Assembly (NCBI GenBank): GCA_021846985.1
Contig: JAJZVX010000003.1
Location: forward strand, 242,692 to 306,691
Direction: 5' to 3'
From: Acidobacteriota bacterium
Lineage (GTDB): Bacteria > Acidobacteriota > Terriglobia > Terriglobales > Acidobacteriaceae
DNA: 64,000 nucleotides
This document shows, in pieces, positions 35,440 through 45,133 of this stretch; position 1 is the first letter of the stretch; each line of letters begins with the position of its first letter. The position numbers and the translations under genes were made by a program. The notes below the pieces were generated by a model that worked only from the letters and a program-made list of their open reading frames with translations, ran no database searches and had not been told where the DNA came from.

Positions 35440-36579
35440 TCACCATGCTGCCAAGAGCACGGCCAGCAACTCCTCGCGTGCAAGCGGCAGCGGATTGGCC
35501 TGCATGCTGCTGGCACGGGCTGCCTTCTCCACCACTCCGGGCAAATCAGCCTGTGCAATCTGCCAGGTGCGCAGTGAAGGAACGCCGAGCTCGGCGCACA
35601 GCGCGCGCACCCATTCGATTCCATCTTCTGCGGTTGCTTCCTTCTGCCCGGTGAGCAGGCGCGCGATGGTGGTGTAGCGTTGCAAGCTCGGGTGGAGCGG
35701 CGCGCGAGCGCGCAGCGCGGCAATGTTGGCGGCCATGCCGTGCGGCAGCAGCGCGGCGCAGAGCGCTCCGTGCGGCGCATGCCAGGAGCCCCCCAAGGGC
35801 GCGGCAAAACCGTGAACCACGCCTAATCCAGCGTTGGCCAGCGCCAGGCCGCCGAAGAGGCTCGCTAGCGCCATGTCGTGGCGCGCCTGCCGATCGGCGC
35901 CATCGTGGTAGGCGCGGCGCAACGCAGCGGCGGCGCGGTCCATGCCCTCGACGCAAAGCGCATCCGTGAGCGGGTTGGCGCGCTCGCTGACGTAGGGCTC
36001 GATCAACTGCGTCAGCGCGTCGAGTCCAGTGTAGGCGGTGATGGAAGGCGGCAGCGCGTAGGTCAGCTCGGGATCGACTAGAGCCACCTTGGGTAGCATT
36101 GTGGGGCTGCGCAGGCTCGCCTTCACGCCATGCTCCACTGAGGCGAGCACGGCGTTGCGCGTAACCTCGCTGCCGGTCCCGGCGGTGGTAGGCACGGCAA
36201 GAAAAGGCAGCGGCGCGGCCTCAAGAGCACGCCCTTTCCCCACCACCTCAAGAAAATCGAGCGGCTCTCCGCCGTTGGTGGCTATGCTGGCAATCGCCTT
36301 TCCGGCGTCAATGGCGCTGCCCCCGCCCAGCGAAACAACCACGTCGCAGCCCGCCTCGCGCACATGCCGGGCGCCAACGCGGACCAGATCGACGGTCGGC
36401 TCGCCGGGAACGGCAAGTACCTCAGCAGAAAGCGCCGAAACAAGCCATGCCGCGCGTTTGTCCGAAGCCCCGGTCACCACCAGTGGGCGCGCGCCGAAGC
36501 CGCGAACCAGCCCAGGCAGAGTGGAAACGGCGCCTTCGCCGAAGACGATGCGGGTCGCGGAGGCAAATTCGAAGCGCAT
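35440..36579 (-). CDS. Iron-containing alcohol dehydrogenase family protein
   Basis: A 379-residue dehydrogenase with the Fe-ADH fold: nucleotide site [17 protein letters not shown] (about 84-100), [22 protein letters not shown], and metal-ligand region [10 protein letters not shown] ... [12 protein letters not shown] ... HAPHGALCA supplying Asp and three His. The form, with a short N-terminal domain, resembles maleylacetate reductases and related enzymes, so the substrate may be an aldehyde or ketone other than ethanol. It lies four bases after an LsrG-like monooxygenase gene, forming a two-gene operon. Confidence 0.85.
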   Translation of the reverse strand: MRFEFASATRIVFGEGAVSTLPGLVRGFGARPLVVTGASDKRAAWLVSALSAEVLAVPGEPTVDLVRVGARHVREAGCDVVVSLGGGSAIDAGKAIASIATNGGEPLDFLEVVGKGRALEAAPLPFLAVPTTAGTGSEVTRNAVLASVEHGVKASLRSPTMLPKVALVDPELTYALPPSITAYTGLDALTQLIEPYVSERANPLTDALCVEGMDRAAAALRRAYHDGADRQARHDMALASLFGGLALANAGLGVVHGFAAPLGGSWHAPHGALCAALLPHGMAANIAALRARAPLHPSLQRYTTIARLLTGQKEATAEDGIEWVRALCAELGVPSLRTWQIAQADLPGVVEKAARASSMQANPLPLAREELLAVLLAAW

Positions 36580-36583
36580 GGAT

Positions 36584-36886
36584 TCAGCTCAGAGAATGGG
36601 GAAATATGGCGTTGTACTTCACGCCGTAACGCGGCTCGGCCATCATGGGCGCCACCGTGTCGCGCCACTTCGCGTAGTGAGCAGTCTCTTTATGCGCGGA
36701 TGCGGCCTGGGCGTCGCGGTAGATTTCGATCAGAACAAACCGGGTGGCGTCGTCCTGCTGTTGCACCACATCAAAGCGCGCGATGCCGGGCTCCTGAATG
36801 CTGGCGCTGGCGTTCTCGACGGTCGCGCGGGAAAAATCCTCCACCGACTCAGGCTTGACGTGCACATGCACGTGAACGATAAGCAT
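36584..36886 (-). CDS. ABM-family quinol monooxygenase/LsrG-like protein
   Basis: The 100-residue protein has the antibiotic-biosynthesis-monooxygenase ferredoxin-like fold: an N-terminal strand ([13 protein letters not shown]), [27 protein letters not shown] and [11 protein letters not shown]. The last two stretches resemble LsrG (autoinducer-2 phosphate degradation) and YgiN. It is translated just ahead of an Fe-ADH, suggesting two steps on one carbonyl compound; no lsr genes are nearby, so an AI-2 role is unlikely to be inferable. Confidence 0.8.
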   Translation of the reverse strand: MLIVHVHVHVKPESVEDFSRATVENASASIQEPGIARFDVVQQQDDATRFVLIEIYRDAQAASAHKETAHYAKWRDTVAPMMAEPRYGVKYNAIFPHSLS

Positions 36887-37000
36887 TGCGCAGGCCTCCG
36901 CTTCCTATCCTACTGCCTTGCAGACGAAAGGGCGGGGGGCTTGTCAAGCCGCAGCGATCTGGCCGCTGCATCCGGCCATCCGGCGCCTGCAAAGGTCGCT

Positions 37001-37570
37001 TTACATCAATTCCGCGAAGGCCTGGCGCATGCGCTTCCAAGTGGTTGCCAGATCCTCGGGCACCACGCGCGTCTCGGCCACCGTGCTCATAAAGCTGGTG
37101 TCGCCAACCCATCGCGGCAGCGCGTGCAGGTGCAGGTGTCCGGCCACCCCGGCTCCGGCGGCCCGGCCCAGGTTGATGCCGAAGTTCAGTCCCTGCGGCC
37201 GATAGAGCCGCTCCAGGGCGCGTTCGGTCTGCTGCGCCAAGTCCATCAGTTCGTGCGCCGTCTCGGCCGGCAGCGCCGCCAGCCGGTCCAGATGCGCATA
37301 GGGCATCACCATCACATGCCCCGAGGTATACGGAAAGGCGTTCAGGCAGACAAAACAGTGCTGCCCGCGCAGCACCAAGCCACCCGCCGCCTCGGCTTCG
37401 TCACGCTCCATACCATTGGCGATGGCGTAATCCACCGACGCCACCAGGTTACAGAAGACGCACTCCAGATCGCCCTGCCACGCCGCCAGCCTGGCAGCAA
37501 CTCCCGCCCGCGCCGTCTCATCCGCCGTCGTGACGTAGGTATAGCGCCAGGGTGTCCAAAGAAAGTCCAT
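37001..37570 (-). CDS. HIT-family nucleotide hydrolase/phosphorylase
   Basis: A 189-residue protein starting MDFLWTPWRYTYV, with a CxxC pair (CVFCNLV, about 38-44) and the histidine triad HLHLHALPRW near 147-156, preceded by NFGINLGRAAGAGVAGH. The layout matches bacterial HIT proteins related to Ap4A phosphorylase/hydrolase, which act on dinucleoside polyphosphates or adenylated intermediates. Divergent from rpsA. Confidence 0.88.
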   Translation of the reverse strand: MDFLWTPWRYTYVTTADETARAGVAARLAAWQGDLECVFCNLVASVDYAIANGMERDEAEAAGGLVLRGQHCFVCLNAFPYTSGHVMVMPYAHLDRLAALPAETAHELMDLAQQTERALERLYRPQGLNFGINLGRAAGAGVAGHLHLHALPRWVGDTSFMSTVAETRVVPEDLATTWKRMRQAFAELM

Positions 37571-38023
37571 GCCCGGAATACCGTTCGGTCCAGTATAGAA
37601 TCCCGCCGCCAGTCCTCTCCTCCCATCGCCTTCGCGGGAGCAGTTTTCACGGTCGCATCTGCCCATGCGCACTTTCCCCGCGTCTTGATCTGCCCTTCTG
37701 GTCCCTTCCGCTCCAATTCGGTTGCATTGACGGGGAAAACCGGCGATTGCTACACTCGTCATCGTAGCTCTCTGCGCGGATTCCCGCAGCGAGCCGCGGC
37801 CGCCCTCCAGCAAGTCATTGCCTGCGGGTGACTCCCAAGGAGCCCAGCTTCCCTGCGTCACGTCTTCCATGGCGGGGAAAGTTGTCTCCGCGGAAGCCCC
37901 ACGGATCACGCACTCATTCCTGGCTAGCGGGGCGGTCAACGGCAACCTCACGCGTGTCCATCGCAACCAGGCTGCCACCCGCGGCACCCGCCGCGGGAAT
38001 CTGGAATCGCGGAGCTGGCAGTG
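37571..38023 (+). other. rpsA upstream region with long untranslated leader
   Basis: About 450 bases without a supported gene. It holds the promoter at 37727-37756 and then a G+C-rich leader of about 260 bases with several possible short hairpins (for example around 37775-37800 and 37975-38000). In other bacteria S1 represses its own translation through its leader; a similar role here is inference. Confidence 0.4.
37727..37756 (+). promoter_or_regulatory. Probable rpsA promoter
   Basis: TTGACG and TACACT are separated by 18 bases, and TGC precedes the -10 (extended -10). It would give an rpsA leader of about 260 bases. Confidence 0.5.
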
Positions 38024-40009
38024 ATGGCAAACGTCCTCAATCCTGAAACCGAGAGTGCAACCCTGAACACCCCGATGGAGACCCCAACCCTCGAGCCTGC
38101 GGCGGAGCCTGTGCAGCCGTCGCCTGAATCCACGTCCAACACCGGGACTGCCGAAGCAGTCGAGATCAAAGCGCTGGACGCCGATGCCCCAACCGAGCCT
38201 GTAGCCCAGGCTGCCCCCGTGGAAGCCACCGCCGTGGCGGCCGTTTCCGCGGCAGAGCCGAGCGCCTCGCCCGCCCCCGCGGCGCATGAGCCTGCCGCCG
38301 AACATGGTTTCGATTCCATGGACGATTTCTCCGCCGCCCTCGAGGCCTTCGAGCGCGAGCAGGCCGCCGAGGCCGCCGCCGTGGAAGCCTATGGCGACAA
38401 ACTCGTCCCCGGCACGGTCATCAAGCAGACGGAGAAGCATCTTGTTGTCGATGTCGGCCTCAAGTCGGAGGGGCTGGTGCCCCTTGAGCAGGTCACCGAC
38501 CACACCGGCGCCGTCAAGTTCCAGCCCGGCGATGTAATTGACGTGGTGATCGAGCGCGAGGAGGCCGAAGGCGGCTACCTTGTCAGCTACGAGCGCGCCC
38601 AGCGGATGCGCGTCTGGGACAGCATCGAGAAGGCTGCCAACGAGAAGACCCCCGTTCTCGGCACCGTGGTGAGCCGCGTCAAGGGCGGACTCACCGTGGA
38701 CATCGGTCTCAAGGCTTTCCTGCCCGGCTCCCAGCTTGAGATTCGCCCTGTGCGCAATCTCGACGGCTATCTCGGCCAGCAGCTTGAAGTCCGCGTCATC
38801 AAGCTCAACAAGAAGCGCGGCAACGTGGTGGTCAGCCGCAAGGAGATTCTTGAGGAAGACCAGAACGCCAAGCGTTCCAAGACCTTGGAGCTTCTCGGCG
38901 AAGGCGCGGTCCTGACCGGCACGGTGAAGAACCTCACCGACTACGGCGCGTTTGTTGATCTTGGCGGGATCGACGGCCTGCTCCACATCACGGACATGAG
39001 CTGGGGCCGCCTCACCCATCCCCGCGACCTGGTCAATGTCGGCGACGAAATTCAGGTCAAGGTGCTCAAGTTCGACAAGGACAAGCAGCGCGTTTCGCTT
39101 GGCTTCAAGCAGCTCACGCCTGACCCGTGGCTCGACGCCGCCGAGCGTTATCCGGTCGGCGCCCATGTGAAGGGCCGCGTCCTCTCCGTGACCGATTACG
39201 GAGCGTTTGTGGAGCTGGAGCAGGGCATCGAGGGGTTGGTTCACCTCTCTGAGATGACCTGGTCCAAGCGCCTGAAGCACCCCTCCAAGCTGGTTAAGCC
39301 TGGCGACGAGGTCGAGACCGTCGTGCTCAGCGTCAATCCCGCCGATCGCCGCATCTCCCTGGGCATGAAGCAGCTCATGGAGAACCCGTGGGAGAATCTC
39401 TCCGAGCGTTATCCCACTGGAACCCAGGTCGAGGGCCGCGTCCGCAACCTGACCGACTTCGGTGCCTTCATCGAGATCGAGGACGGCATCGACGGTCTGG
39501 TCCACGTCTCCAATCTTTCTTGGACCAAACGCGTCAAGCACCCGTCCGAAGTGGTCAAGAAGGGCGAAAAGGTCAAAGCCGTCGTTCTCGGCGTCGAGCC
39601 GCAAAACCGGCGTTTGAGCCTTGGCATCAAGCAGCTCCAGCCCGACGTCTGGGAGAGTTTCTTCGCCACCCATCGCGTTGGCGATGTGGTCCACGGCAAG
39701 GTTCTGCGCACCGCCCAGTTCGGCGCGTTTGTAGAAATTGCCGAGGGCGTGGAAGGCCTCTGCCACATCTCTGAAGCGGGCGAAGAAGGCGGCTCCGAGC
39801 ACAAGCTGGAAGTTGGTTTCGAGCACGAGTTCAAGATCATCAAGATCAACGTCGAGGAAAAGAAGGTGGGCCTCAGCCTTCGTGCCCTCACCGGCCACGA
39901 AGCCAGCCGCGCCACCGTCGAACACTACAAGGAGAACAGCCACAAGGGCCCCGTCTCCAGCTCCACCACCACCCTCGGCGACCTCATCAACTGGAAGAGC
40001 GAGCGCTAA
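38024..40009 (+). CDS. rpsA: Ribosomal protein bS1
   Basis: The 661-residue protein has six S1 RNA-binding domains from about residue 130 to 625, several with the marker TDYGAFV, TDFGAFI or AQFGAFV and [16 protein letters not shown]. It carries an additional N-terminal extension of about 110 residues rich in Ala, Pro, Glu and Thr, which E. coli S1 lacks and which is probably disordered. S1 recruits mRNA to the 30S subunit. The ATG at 38024 follows GGAG at 9 bases; a GTG immediately before it is an alternative. A strong terminator follows. Confidence 0.96.
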   Translation: MANVLNPETESATLNTPMETPTLEPAAEPVQPSPESTSNTGTAEAVEIKALDADAPTEPVAQAAPVEATAVAAVSAAEPSASPAPAAHEPAAEHGFDSMDDFSAALEAFEREQAAEAAAVEAYGDKLVPGTVIKQTEKHLVVDVGLKSEGLVPLEQVTDHTGAVKFQPGDVIDVVIEREEAEGGYLVSYERAQRMRVWDSIEKAANEKTPVLGTVVSRVKGGLTVDIGLKAFLPGSQLEIRPVRNLDGYLGQQLEVRVIKLNKKRGNVVVSRKEILEEDQNAKRSKTLELLGEGAVLTGTVKNLTDYGAFVDLGGIDGLLHITDMSWGRLTHPRDLVNVGDEIQVKVLKFDKDKQRVSLGFKQLTPDPWLDAAERYPVGAHVKGRVLSVTDYGAFVELEQGIEGLVHLSEMTWSKRLKHPSKLVKPGDEVETVVLSVNPADRRISLGMKQLMENPWENLSERYPTGTQVEGRVRNLTDFGAFIEIEDGIDGLVHVSNLSWTKRVKHPSEVVKKGEKVKAVVLGVEPQNRRLSLGIKQLQPDVWESFFATHRVGDVVHGKVLRTAQFGAFVEIAEGVEGLCHISEAGEEGGSEHKLEVGFEHEFKIIKINVEEKKVGLSLRALTGHEASRATVEHYKENSHKGPVSSSTTTLGDLINWKSER

Positions 40010-40036
40010 CCCGCTTTCTCTTCACTCACCTCCCAG

Positions 40037-40069
40037 CGGCCACCCTTTCCGGGGTGGCCGTTGTGTTTT
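40037..40069 (+). terminator. Rho-independent terminator of rpsA
   Basis: A perfect 9-bp stem (CGGCCACCC/GGGTGGCCG) with a six-base loop is followed by TTGTGTTTT. It lies 28 bases after the rpsA stop. Confidence 0.85.
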
Positions 40070-40138
40070 GCCTGCATTCAGCCGATCCGCCGGCGACATT
40101 TTGCCGCGAGGGCCGGGAACAGCACACCGCGATGCCGA

Positions 40139-40147
40139 TGCTATAAT
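40139..40147 (+). promoter_or_regulatory. Extended -10 promoter of the NACHT gene
   Basis: TGC directly followed by a perfect TATAAT, ending 39 bases before the ATG and 70 bases downstream of the rpsA terminator. No good -35 is seen, which extended -10 promoters do not need. The gene is therefore transcribed independently of rpsA. Confidence 0.6.
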
Positions 40148-40186
40148 TCGCCCGAACTTCCCCAAGGAATTTTTCGCGGAGTTCTT

Positions 40187-43100
40187 ATGAGCTTCTGGGT
40201 CACATGGCTTGGCATTGCCGGCGCAATCTTTGCTATCTGGGAGGGCTCCCGCAAGGCGGCCCGGTGGCTCCGGCGAAAGCTCCGCACGGCAGAGAACCTG
40301 ACAACCCTCGGCGAGCTGGCTCCGTCCGATTACGATCCCGATCTGCCCCACAAACAGCGCCAGCTTGCCATGTGCTATCTGCAACGCATCCAGGAGCAGA
40401 ACATGTTTGTCAGCTTTCCGGGGGTGGTGCGGAATCTGCCTCTTGAAAAGCTCTTGATTACTCCGCGCCTGGGCGCTGGCCCCGAGGTTCTGCTCGATCA
40501 GGCCGCGCCGCCGGCTCAAAGCAATGCCCCTGAGGCTGCCGGTCTGGACCTGGATGATCAGCTGGAAGAAGGCGCCGTCCTTCCCTGGCCTCAGCTCAGG
40601 GAACTCCCCGGCATCTTCCTTGTCATGGGTCCGGCAGGAACCGGCAAATCAACGCTCCTTCGCCATGAGGCGTTTCTCTGCGCTGAGGCTCTCGTGCGCG
40701 CGGGGGCGCAGTGGGATAATCCCCTAATTCCCGTGCCGGTCATCGTGAGAGCCGATGAGTTGGTTGCCTGGTCCCGCGCGGGCAAGAACCTCAGGCAAGC
40801 CGTGCAGGAGAAGATCCTCGCTGTGCTTCAGCCCGGCCAGCCCCTCAATGCCGGCTCCCGCGCCATCTTGGAGAAGTGCGTTGACGCCGCATGGGATGCG
40901 CACAGCCTTCGCCTGCTCCTCGATGCGCTCGACGAGCTTGCCTCCGAAGACGACCGCAACCTGGTGTTGCGGCTGCTCCAGTCTCACATGGAGACGGGAG
41001 GTTGTCCCTTCATCCTCACCACCCGCCCGCTTCGCACAGGCCTCCCCGCTCTGCGTGGGACCGTGCGCACTCTCTATCTTGCTCCCTTCGATGTCGCCCG
41101 GGAAATGCCCCGCTTTATCGACAACTGGTTCCACGACCTTCCGGAAAAGGCCGATGTTCAGGACGGTCTCAAAACCCTCGTGGCTCGAAATCGCCGCCTC
41201 GCCGGCGTTTGCCGTACCCCCCTGCTGCTGGCCTTCCTCTGTCTGGCCGCCGAGTACGACGGCGTCGAGGCCTTCAGCACCCGCGTCGAGTTGTATCAAT
41301 GCCTTTTGAAAGGACTCCTGGAAACCTGGCCCAACCAGCTCAAACCGATGCGGAAGTTCAATGAAGCCAAGGTTCCCGTCCTCCGCCACATCGGATGGCT
41401 GCAACTCGCCCAGCCCCAGTCGCTCGGCGGCAGCGAACTGATCCAGGATCTGATTCGTTGGTCCGAAAAAACCTACCGCTGGAGCTACAACGACATCGAG
41501 GCCCTGCTGGCCGAACTTACCGCCGTGGACTGCGTTCTTCGCGCACAGGAGTCCTTTCTCTCCCGCAATTATCGTTTTTTCCATCCCACTGTTGCCGAGT
41601 ACTTCGCCGCTCTGGAAGCGTCCACGGACAACGCGGCCAGGGAAGAAATAGCCGCCGCCATTGAGGAAACCCGCTGGCACGGCGCCTTTGCAATGTTCGT
41701 GGCCATGAGCCCCGATCCGCTGCCTCAGATCCGGCGGATAGCCGACGTGACGGCGCGCGACAGCCAGGCCCAGGCGCGCCTCGTCGAGCAGTGCGCCTCG
41801 GAGTGCGGCGACAAGCTCGACCCGGAGGCCATGGCAGAGTGCGTCTGGATCGCCCAGTCTCTCACCCCGCTCCCCTGGACTACGATCACCGCGCGCGAAT
41901 CCCTCTGCGTGGGCCTGGAACAGCTCGCAGCGGATGCCGACAGCCAGAAGATTCTTTCCCTCATCAATGAGATTCTCGACGGAAACCTCACCCTGCCGAA
42001 GCCGAACCGGAAAAAATCCGCGGCCTCTCCGCTCCGCCATGGCATCCCCGAGGCCCTCGCCGCGCTCGACAGCCCCCGCCTCATCACGCGATGGGCGGCT
42101 CTGTGGGTTCTCGCCGCCGCGGGTGCCACATCCTCCGCCTCTCAGGTCGCCACTCTGCTTTCTGACCCTCACCCCGCCCTTCGCGGCATGGCCGCCTGGC
42201 TGCTCGGCTATCTCGACTACAAGCCCGCTTCCGGCGCCATCCGCAAGTTGCTGCAGGATCAGGACTGGATGGTGCGCCAGTCTGCCGCCTCCGCCCTGGG
42301 TCGCCTCGGAGACGATCCGGCCGTGGATGAGTTGCTGGCCCTGGCGCAGCATGACCGCGACGAGATCAGGCATGCCGCCGTATGGGCGCTCACCAACCTC
42401 GCCACGGCCGAACATCTCCCTCAGGAGAAGCTCCTTGCCCTGAAGGATTTTTTTCTACAGCTTCTTCACTCCAGTTCCGATGGCGCACTTATTGCAACTG
42501 CCTGCAGCGGCGTGGGCAAGCTGGCTGCCATCTTCAGCGATCTGCATGCGTGTCTTCCCGACATGCAAGCCCGGCTTGACCATGCCGATCCCGGCGTCGG
42601 GGGAAGCGCGGCCTATGCCATCTCCATGCTGGCCGACGAGCGCGACCTGCTTCTGCTGCAAGCCATGGCAGCCAGCCCCGATGGGCGATTCAGAACCTTC
42701 GCCGCCAACGCGCTGGGCAGGCTCAGGCATGCGGACAGCGCGGGATTGCTCGTCCGCCTGCTCACCGACCGCGATTCGCGGGTGCAAAGGGGGGGTCGCT
42801 GGGCGCTGTATCAGCTCCCCCATCAGGAGGCGGTAGAAAAAGAAATCGTCCACGCGATTCAAACCGCCGATGAGCCCACGGCGGCGATGTATCTGAGCCA
42901 CCTGTTCAGCCACCAGGCGGATACTGTATCGAGCGCCTCCGCCGCCCAGGGCCACCCCTTCATGCAGAGACCTGCCATCCAGTCTGCCATGCAGGGCCGG
43001 GCCATCGCGATTCTCGATGCGCCACAAGCGAGACTGCGCGCCATTGCCTGCTTTGTGCTCCAACATCTGCCCTGTCCGGAGGCCATCGAGCCATGCCTCA

Positions 43101-43582
43101 AGCTGCTCGACGATCCCAGCCCGGGAGTGCGCACCGCGGCCTGTGGTTTCTTCCATGTCCAGCCCGACCCGCGCGCCATCCAGCCATGTCTCGGGATGCT
43201 CGACGATCCCGATGAGCGCGTCCGCGCCTCGGCACTCGTGGTTCTCCAGCGGCAACCCGATGAGCGCGTCGTTGAGCCCTGCCTTAAGCTCCTCGGCGAT
43301 CCAGACCCGGGAGTGCGCGCTTCCGCACTCATCATTTTCCAGCGGCGCCCCGATGCGCGCGCCATCGTTCCCGGCCTCAAATTGCTTCGCGACTCCGATC
43401 CTGGAGTGCGCGCCGCCGCGTGCGGCCTGGCAGCGCGATGGGCGCTGCCTGCAACTCTCCGCAATCCCGTGCTTCAAACCCTGCGGGAACTCCTCGGCGA
43501 TGCGGATGAGCGGGTGCGCCGGTCCGCGCAATTCGCGATTCAGGCAATTGACGACCGCCAAAATCGTCGCAGAAAGCCGTGA
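40187..43582 (+). CDS. NACHT-domain NTPase with HEAT repeats
   Basis: The 1131-residue protein starts with a hydrophobic helix (FWVTWLGIAGAIFAIW, about 3-18), then a basic segment and a linker to about 140. A NACHT NTPase follows: Walker A GPAGTGKST at 148-156, Walker B LLLDALDE at 243-250, TTRP near 278-281, and FFHPTVAEYFAALEA near 463-476 as the winged-helix element. From about 640 to 1120 there are HEAT/armadillo repeats, the last four being nearly regular 31-residue units. In other bacteria NACHT-sensor proteins of this layout act in phage defence or signalling (bNACHT and Avs families); here the N-terminal helix may be the membrane effector or only an anchor. The ATG follows GCGGAG. It stands alone without a defence cluster. 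Confidence 0.85.
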   Translation: MSFWVTWLGIAGAIFAIWEGSRKAARWLRRKLRTAENLTTLGELAPSDYDPDLPHKQRQLAMCYLQRIQEQNMFVSFPGVVRNLPLEKLLITPRLGAGPEVLLDQAAPPAQSNAPEAAGLDLDDQLEEGAVLPWPQLRELPGIFLVMGPAGTGKSTLLRHEAFLCAEALVRAGAQWDNPLIPVPVIVRADELVAWSRAGKNLRQAVQEKILAVLQPGQPLNAGSRAILEKCVDAAWDAHSLRLLLDALDELASEDDRNLVLRLLQSHMETGGCPFILTTRPLRTGLPALRGTVRTLYLAPFDVAREMPRFIDNWFHDLPEKADVQDGLKTLVARNRRLAGVCRTPLLLAFLCLAAEYDGVEAFSTRVELYQCLLKGLLETWPNQLKPMRKFNEAKVPVLRHIGWLQLAQPQSLGGSELIQDLIRWSEKTYRWSYNDIEALLAELTAVDCVLRAQESFLSRNYRFFHPTVAEYFAALEASTDNAAREEIAAAIEETRWHGAFAMFVAMSPDPLPQIRRIADVTARDSQAQARLVEQCASECGDKLDPEAMAECVWIAQSLTPLPWTTITARESLCVGLEQLAADADSQKILSLINEILDGNLTLPKPNRKKSAASPLRHGIPEALAALDSPRLITRWAALWVLAAAGATSSASQVATLLSDPHPALRGMAAWLLGYLDYKPASGAIRKLLQDQDWMVRQSAASALGRLGDDPAVDELLALAQHDRDEIRHAAVWALTNLATAEHLPQEKLLALKDFFLQLLHSSSDGALIATACSGVGKLAAIFSDLHACLPDMQARLDHADPGVGGSAAYAISMLADERDLLLLQAMAASPDGRFRTFAANALGRLRHADSAGLLVRLLTDRDSRVQRGGRWALYQLPHQEAVEKEIVHAIQTADEPTAAMYLSHLFSHQADTVSSASAAQGHPFMQRPAIQSAMQGRAIAILDAPQARLRAIACFVLQHLPCPEAIEPCLKLLDDPSPGVRTAACGFFHVQPDPRAIQPCLGMLDDPDERVRASALVVLQRQPDERVVEPCLKLLGDPDPGVRASALIIFQRRPDARAIVPGLKLLRDSDPGVRAAACGLAARWALPATLRNPVLQTLRELLGDADERVRRSAQFAIQAIDDRQNRRRKP
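43070..43441 (+). repeat. Four 93-bp tandem units encoding HEAT repeats
   Basis: Within the NACHT gene, four consecutive 93-base units encode 31-residue repeats of the form P(D)xRAIxPCLKLLxDPDPGVRxSA. The units share most positions, for instance CLKLLDDP, CLGMLDDP, CLKLLGDP, GLKLLRDS. The repeat phase is exact, so frame is kept. Confidence 0.85.
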
Positions 43583-43656
43583 CATGTGCCGGCGGGTCTG
43601 GTGTGGATCCGGGGCCCGTCAGCCGGCGCAAACCTTGGGTGCAAACACTCTCCAAA

Positions 43657-44862
43657 TCAGGCCGAGGAGATGCGGCGCTCGGCGGCGGACAACACCGCGA
43701 CGATCACCAGCGCCGCCGCAACGCAAGCCAGCCCGAAGAGAAAGACGCTTGCATACCCGAAGCCGTCAATCACCGCTCCGGCCACCGGTCCCACCAGAAA
43801 AAAGGAGACATCGGCAAAGGCTGTGTAAACGCCCAGCGCCGTGCCGCGATTGTGCATGGGCACCCGCCGCACCGCCTCGACGCCCAGGGCGGGAAAGACC
43901 AGCGAAAAGCCAAAGCCGGCCAAAGCCGCGCCGCCCAGCGCCGTCCACGGCGAAGGCGCGCGCCAGAGCAGGATCAACCCCATCGACTCCACGGTCAGCG
44001 AGACAAGGCTCACCGGGAAACCGCCGTAGACGCCGATGGTCTGGATGAAGAGCAGGCGGGCCACGATGAACGCCAGCCCGAAGGCCGTCAGGCAAAGGGC
44101 CGCGCCGCTCCAGTGGCGGCTCACATAGAAGAGTGTGATGAAAGTGGCCAGCACGCCATAGCCCACGCCGCCCAACGCCAGCCCCATGCCGTGCGGAGCC
44201 ACGCTCCGCAGCAGGTGCGGAAAGGGCAGGTGCTCGCCATGCATCACCGGCGCGGGCTGTTTGCGGCTGGCCAGCACAAAACTCCCCGCGCCCAGCAGGA
44301 CGATGACCAGGCCCAGCAAGGGCAGTCCCCAGGCCGCGGCCAGCAGCACGCCCAGCGGCGCGCCCAGCGCCTGCGCGCCATAGGTGCTGATGCCGTTGTA
44401 GGAGATGACCTTGGCGGTGTGTTCGTGGCCGGCGCTGGTGATGCCCCAGAGCGTCGATCCGGTTGAGCCAAGACTTTCGCCCGCGCCCAGCACCAGGCGG
44501 CTGGCAATCAGCACGGTGAGGCCCAGCGCGCGGCGATGCTCGAGAAATCCAGCCACCAGCAGCAGGAGCCCGCTGCCGGTGCAGGCCGCCATGCCCCACA
44601 GTACGGATATCTTGGCGCCGATGCGGTCGGAGATGTGCCCGGCCCACGGCCGGCTGGCCAGCGTAGCGATGGACTGAATGCTGATGACCAATCCTGCGAC
44701 AAGCGCGCTGTAGCCCATGGTCAAATGCACATACGCCGGCAGCACCGCCAGAGGCAAGCCGATCGAGAGGTAACAGATGAAGGTGAAGTAGACGTAGCCA
44801 AGAATCTGCCAGGTGCTGGCGGTGGAGGAGGAGGGTGAGCTGGCAGTGGAAGAGGCGGTCAT
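43657..44862 (-). CDS. MFS transporter, YfcJ/YhhS-like
   Basis: A 401-residue transporter with twelve hydrophobic segments. The loop 2-3 motif is LASRPWAGHISDRIGAK, the strongly conserved stretch of the YfcJ/YhhS group, and GESLGSTGSTLWGI lies in helix 5. These are drug or sugar exporters of uncertain substrate. The start is not certain: ATG at 44862 places the first helix about 20 residues in; an ATG at 44907, one base after the stop of a short upstream frame, would add 15 residues. Convergent with the NACHT gene. Confidence 0.82.
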   Translation of the reverse strand: MTASSTASSPSSSTASTWQILGYVYFTFICYLSIGLPLAVLPAYVHLTMGYSALVAGLVISIQSIATLASRPWAGHISDRIGAKISVLWGMAACTGSGLLLLVAGFLEHRRALGLTVLIASRLVLGAGESLGSTGSTLWGITSAGHEHTAKVISYNGISTYGAQALGAPLGVLLAAAWGLPLLGLVIVLLGAGSFVLASRKQPAPVMHGEHLPFPHLLRSVAPHGMGLALGGVGYGVLATFITLFYVSRHWSGAALCLTAFGLAFIVARLLFIQTIGVYGGFPVSLVSLTVESMGLILLWRAPSPWTALGGAALAGFGFSLVFPALGVEAVRRVPMHNRGTALGVYTAFADVSFFLVGPVAGAVIDGFGYASVFLFGLACVAAALVIVAVLSAAERRISSA

Positions 44863-44908
44863 CGAGAGTTCCGGCGCAGTCCCAGAGGGGAGGTGGGCTG
44901 ATTCCATT

Positions 44909-45052
44909 CTATTGGCCGGAATTGGGCACGCCGCTGAAGATTTCCAGGATCTCCCCGAGAGCGCGGTCGGTGCCCAGATAGGCGGCCTTGACGCCTTCAA
45001 ACTCGTCACTCAGCACCAGATCGGCCCTGGGTTGGGCCACTCTTGCCGGCAA
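44909..45052 (-). CDS. Short frame or gene remnant upstream of the MFS gene
   Basis: A 47-residue frame from a TTG encodes RADLVLSDEFEGVKAAYLG and ends GEILEIFSGVPNSGQ, with amino-acid composition like a real protein end. It has no ATG or ribosome site and opens after an in-frame stop near 45095. It looks like the 3' remnant of a lost gene, or a leader peptide coupled to the MFS gene. I do not recognise the family. Confidence 0.3.
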   Translation of the reverse strand: MPARVAQPRADLVLSDEFEGVKAAYLGTDRALGEILEIFSGVPNSGQ

Positions 45053-45133
45053 CTCATTGAAGTTGCGGGCACGTAGTGGCGCCTGGCGGCAGGCGCTCTA
45101 TCGCTGGGCAGGATGGATCGCTAGACTGAAGGA

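Noticed and set aside
37001..39943. A 980-codon open frame on the minus strand covering rpsA and the HIT gene
   Set aside because: Only its last 190 codons are a real protein (HIT family). The rest is antisense to the six S1 domains of rpsA; its Leu/Asp/Gly-rich repeats are the mirror of the S1 repeats.
40724..42415. A 563-codon open frame antisense to the NACHT gene
   Set aside because: High third-position G+C leaves long antisense frames open. It has no ribosome site or family resemblance, while the plus-strand frame has full NACHT and HEAT motifs.
43070..43441. Regular repeats considered as a CRISPR array
   Set aside because: The 93-bp units are contiguous, without unique spacers, and encode in-frame HEAT repeats.
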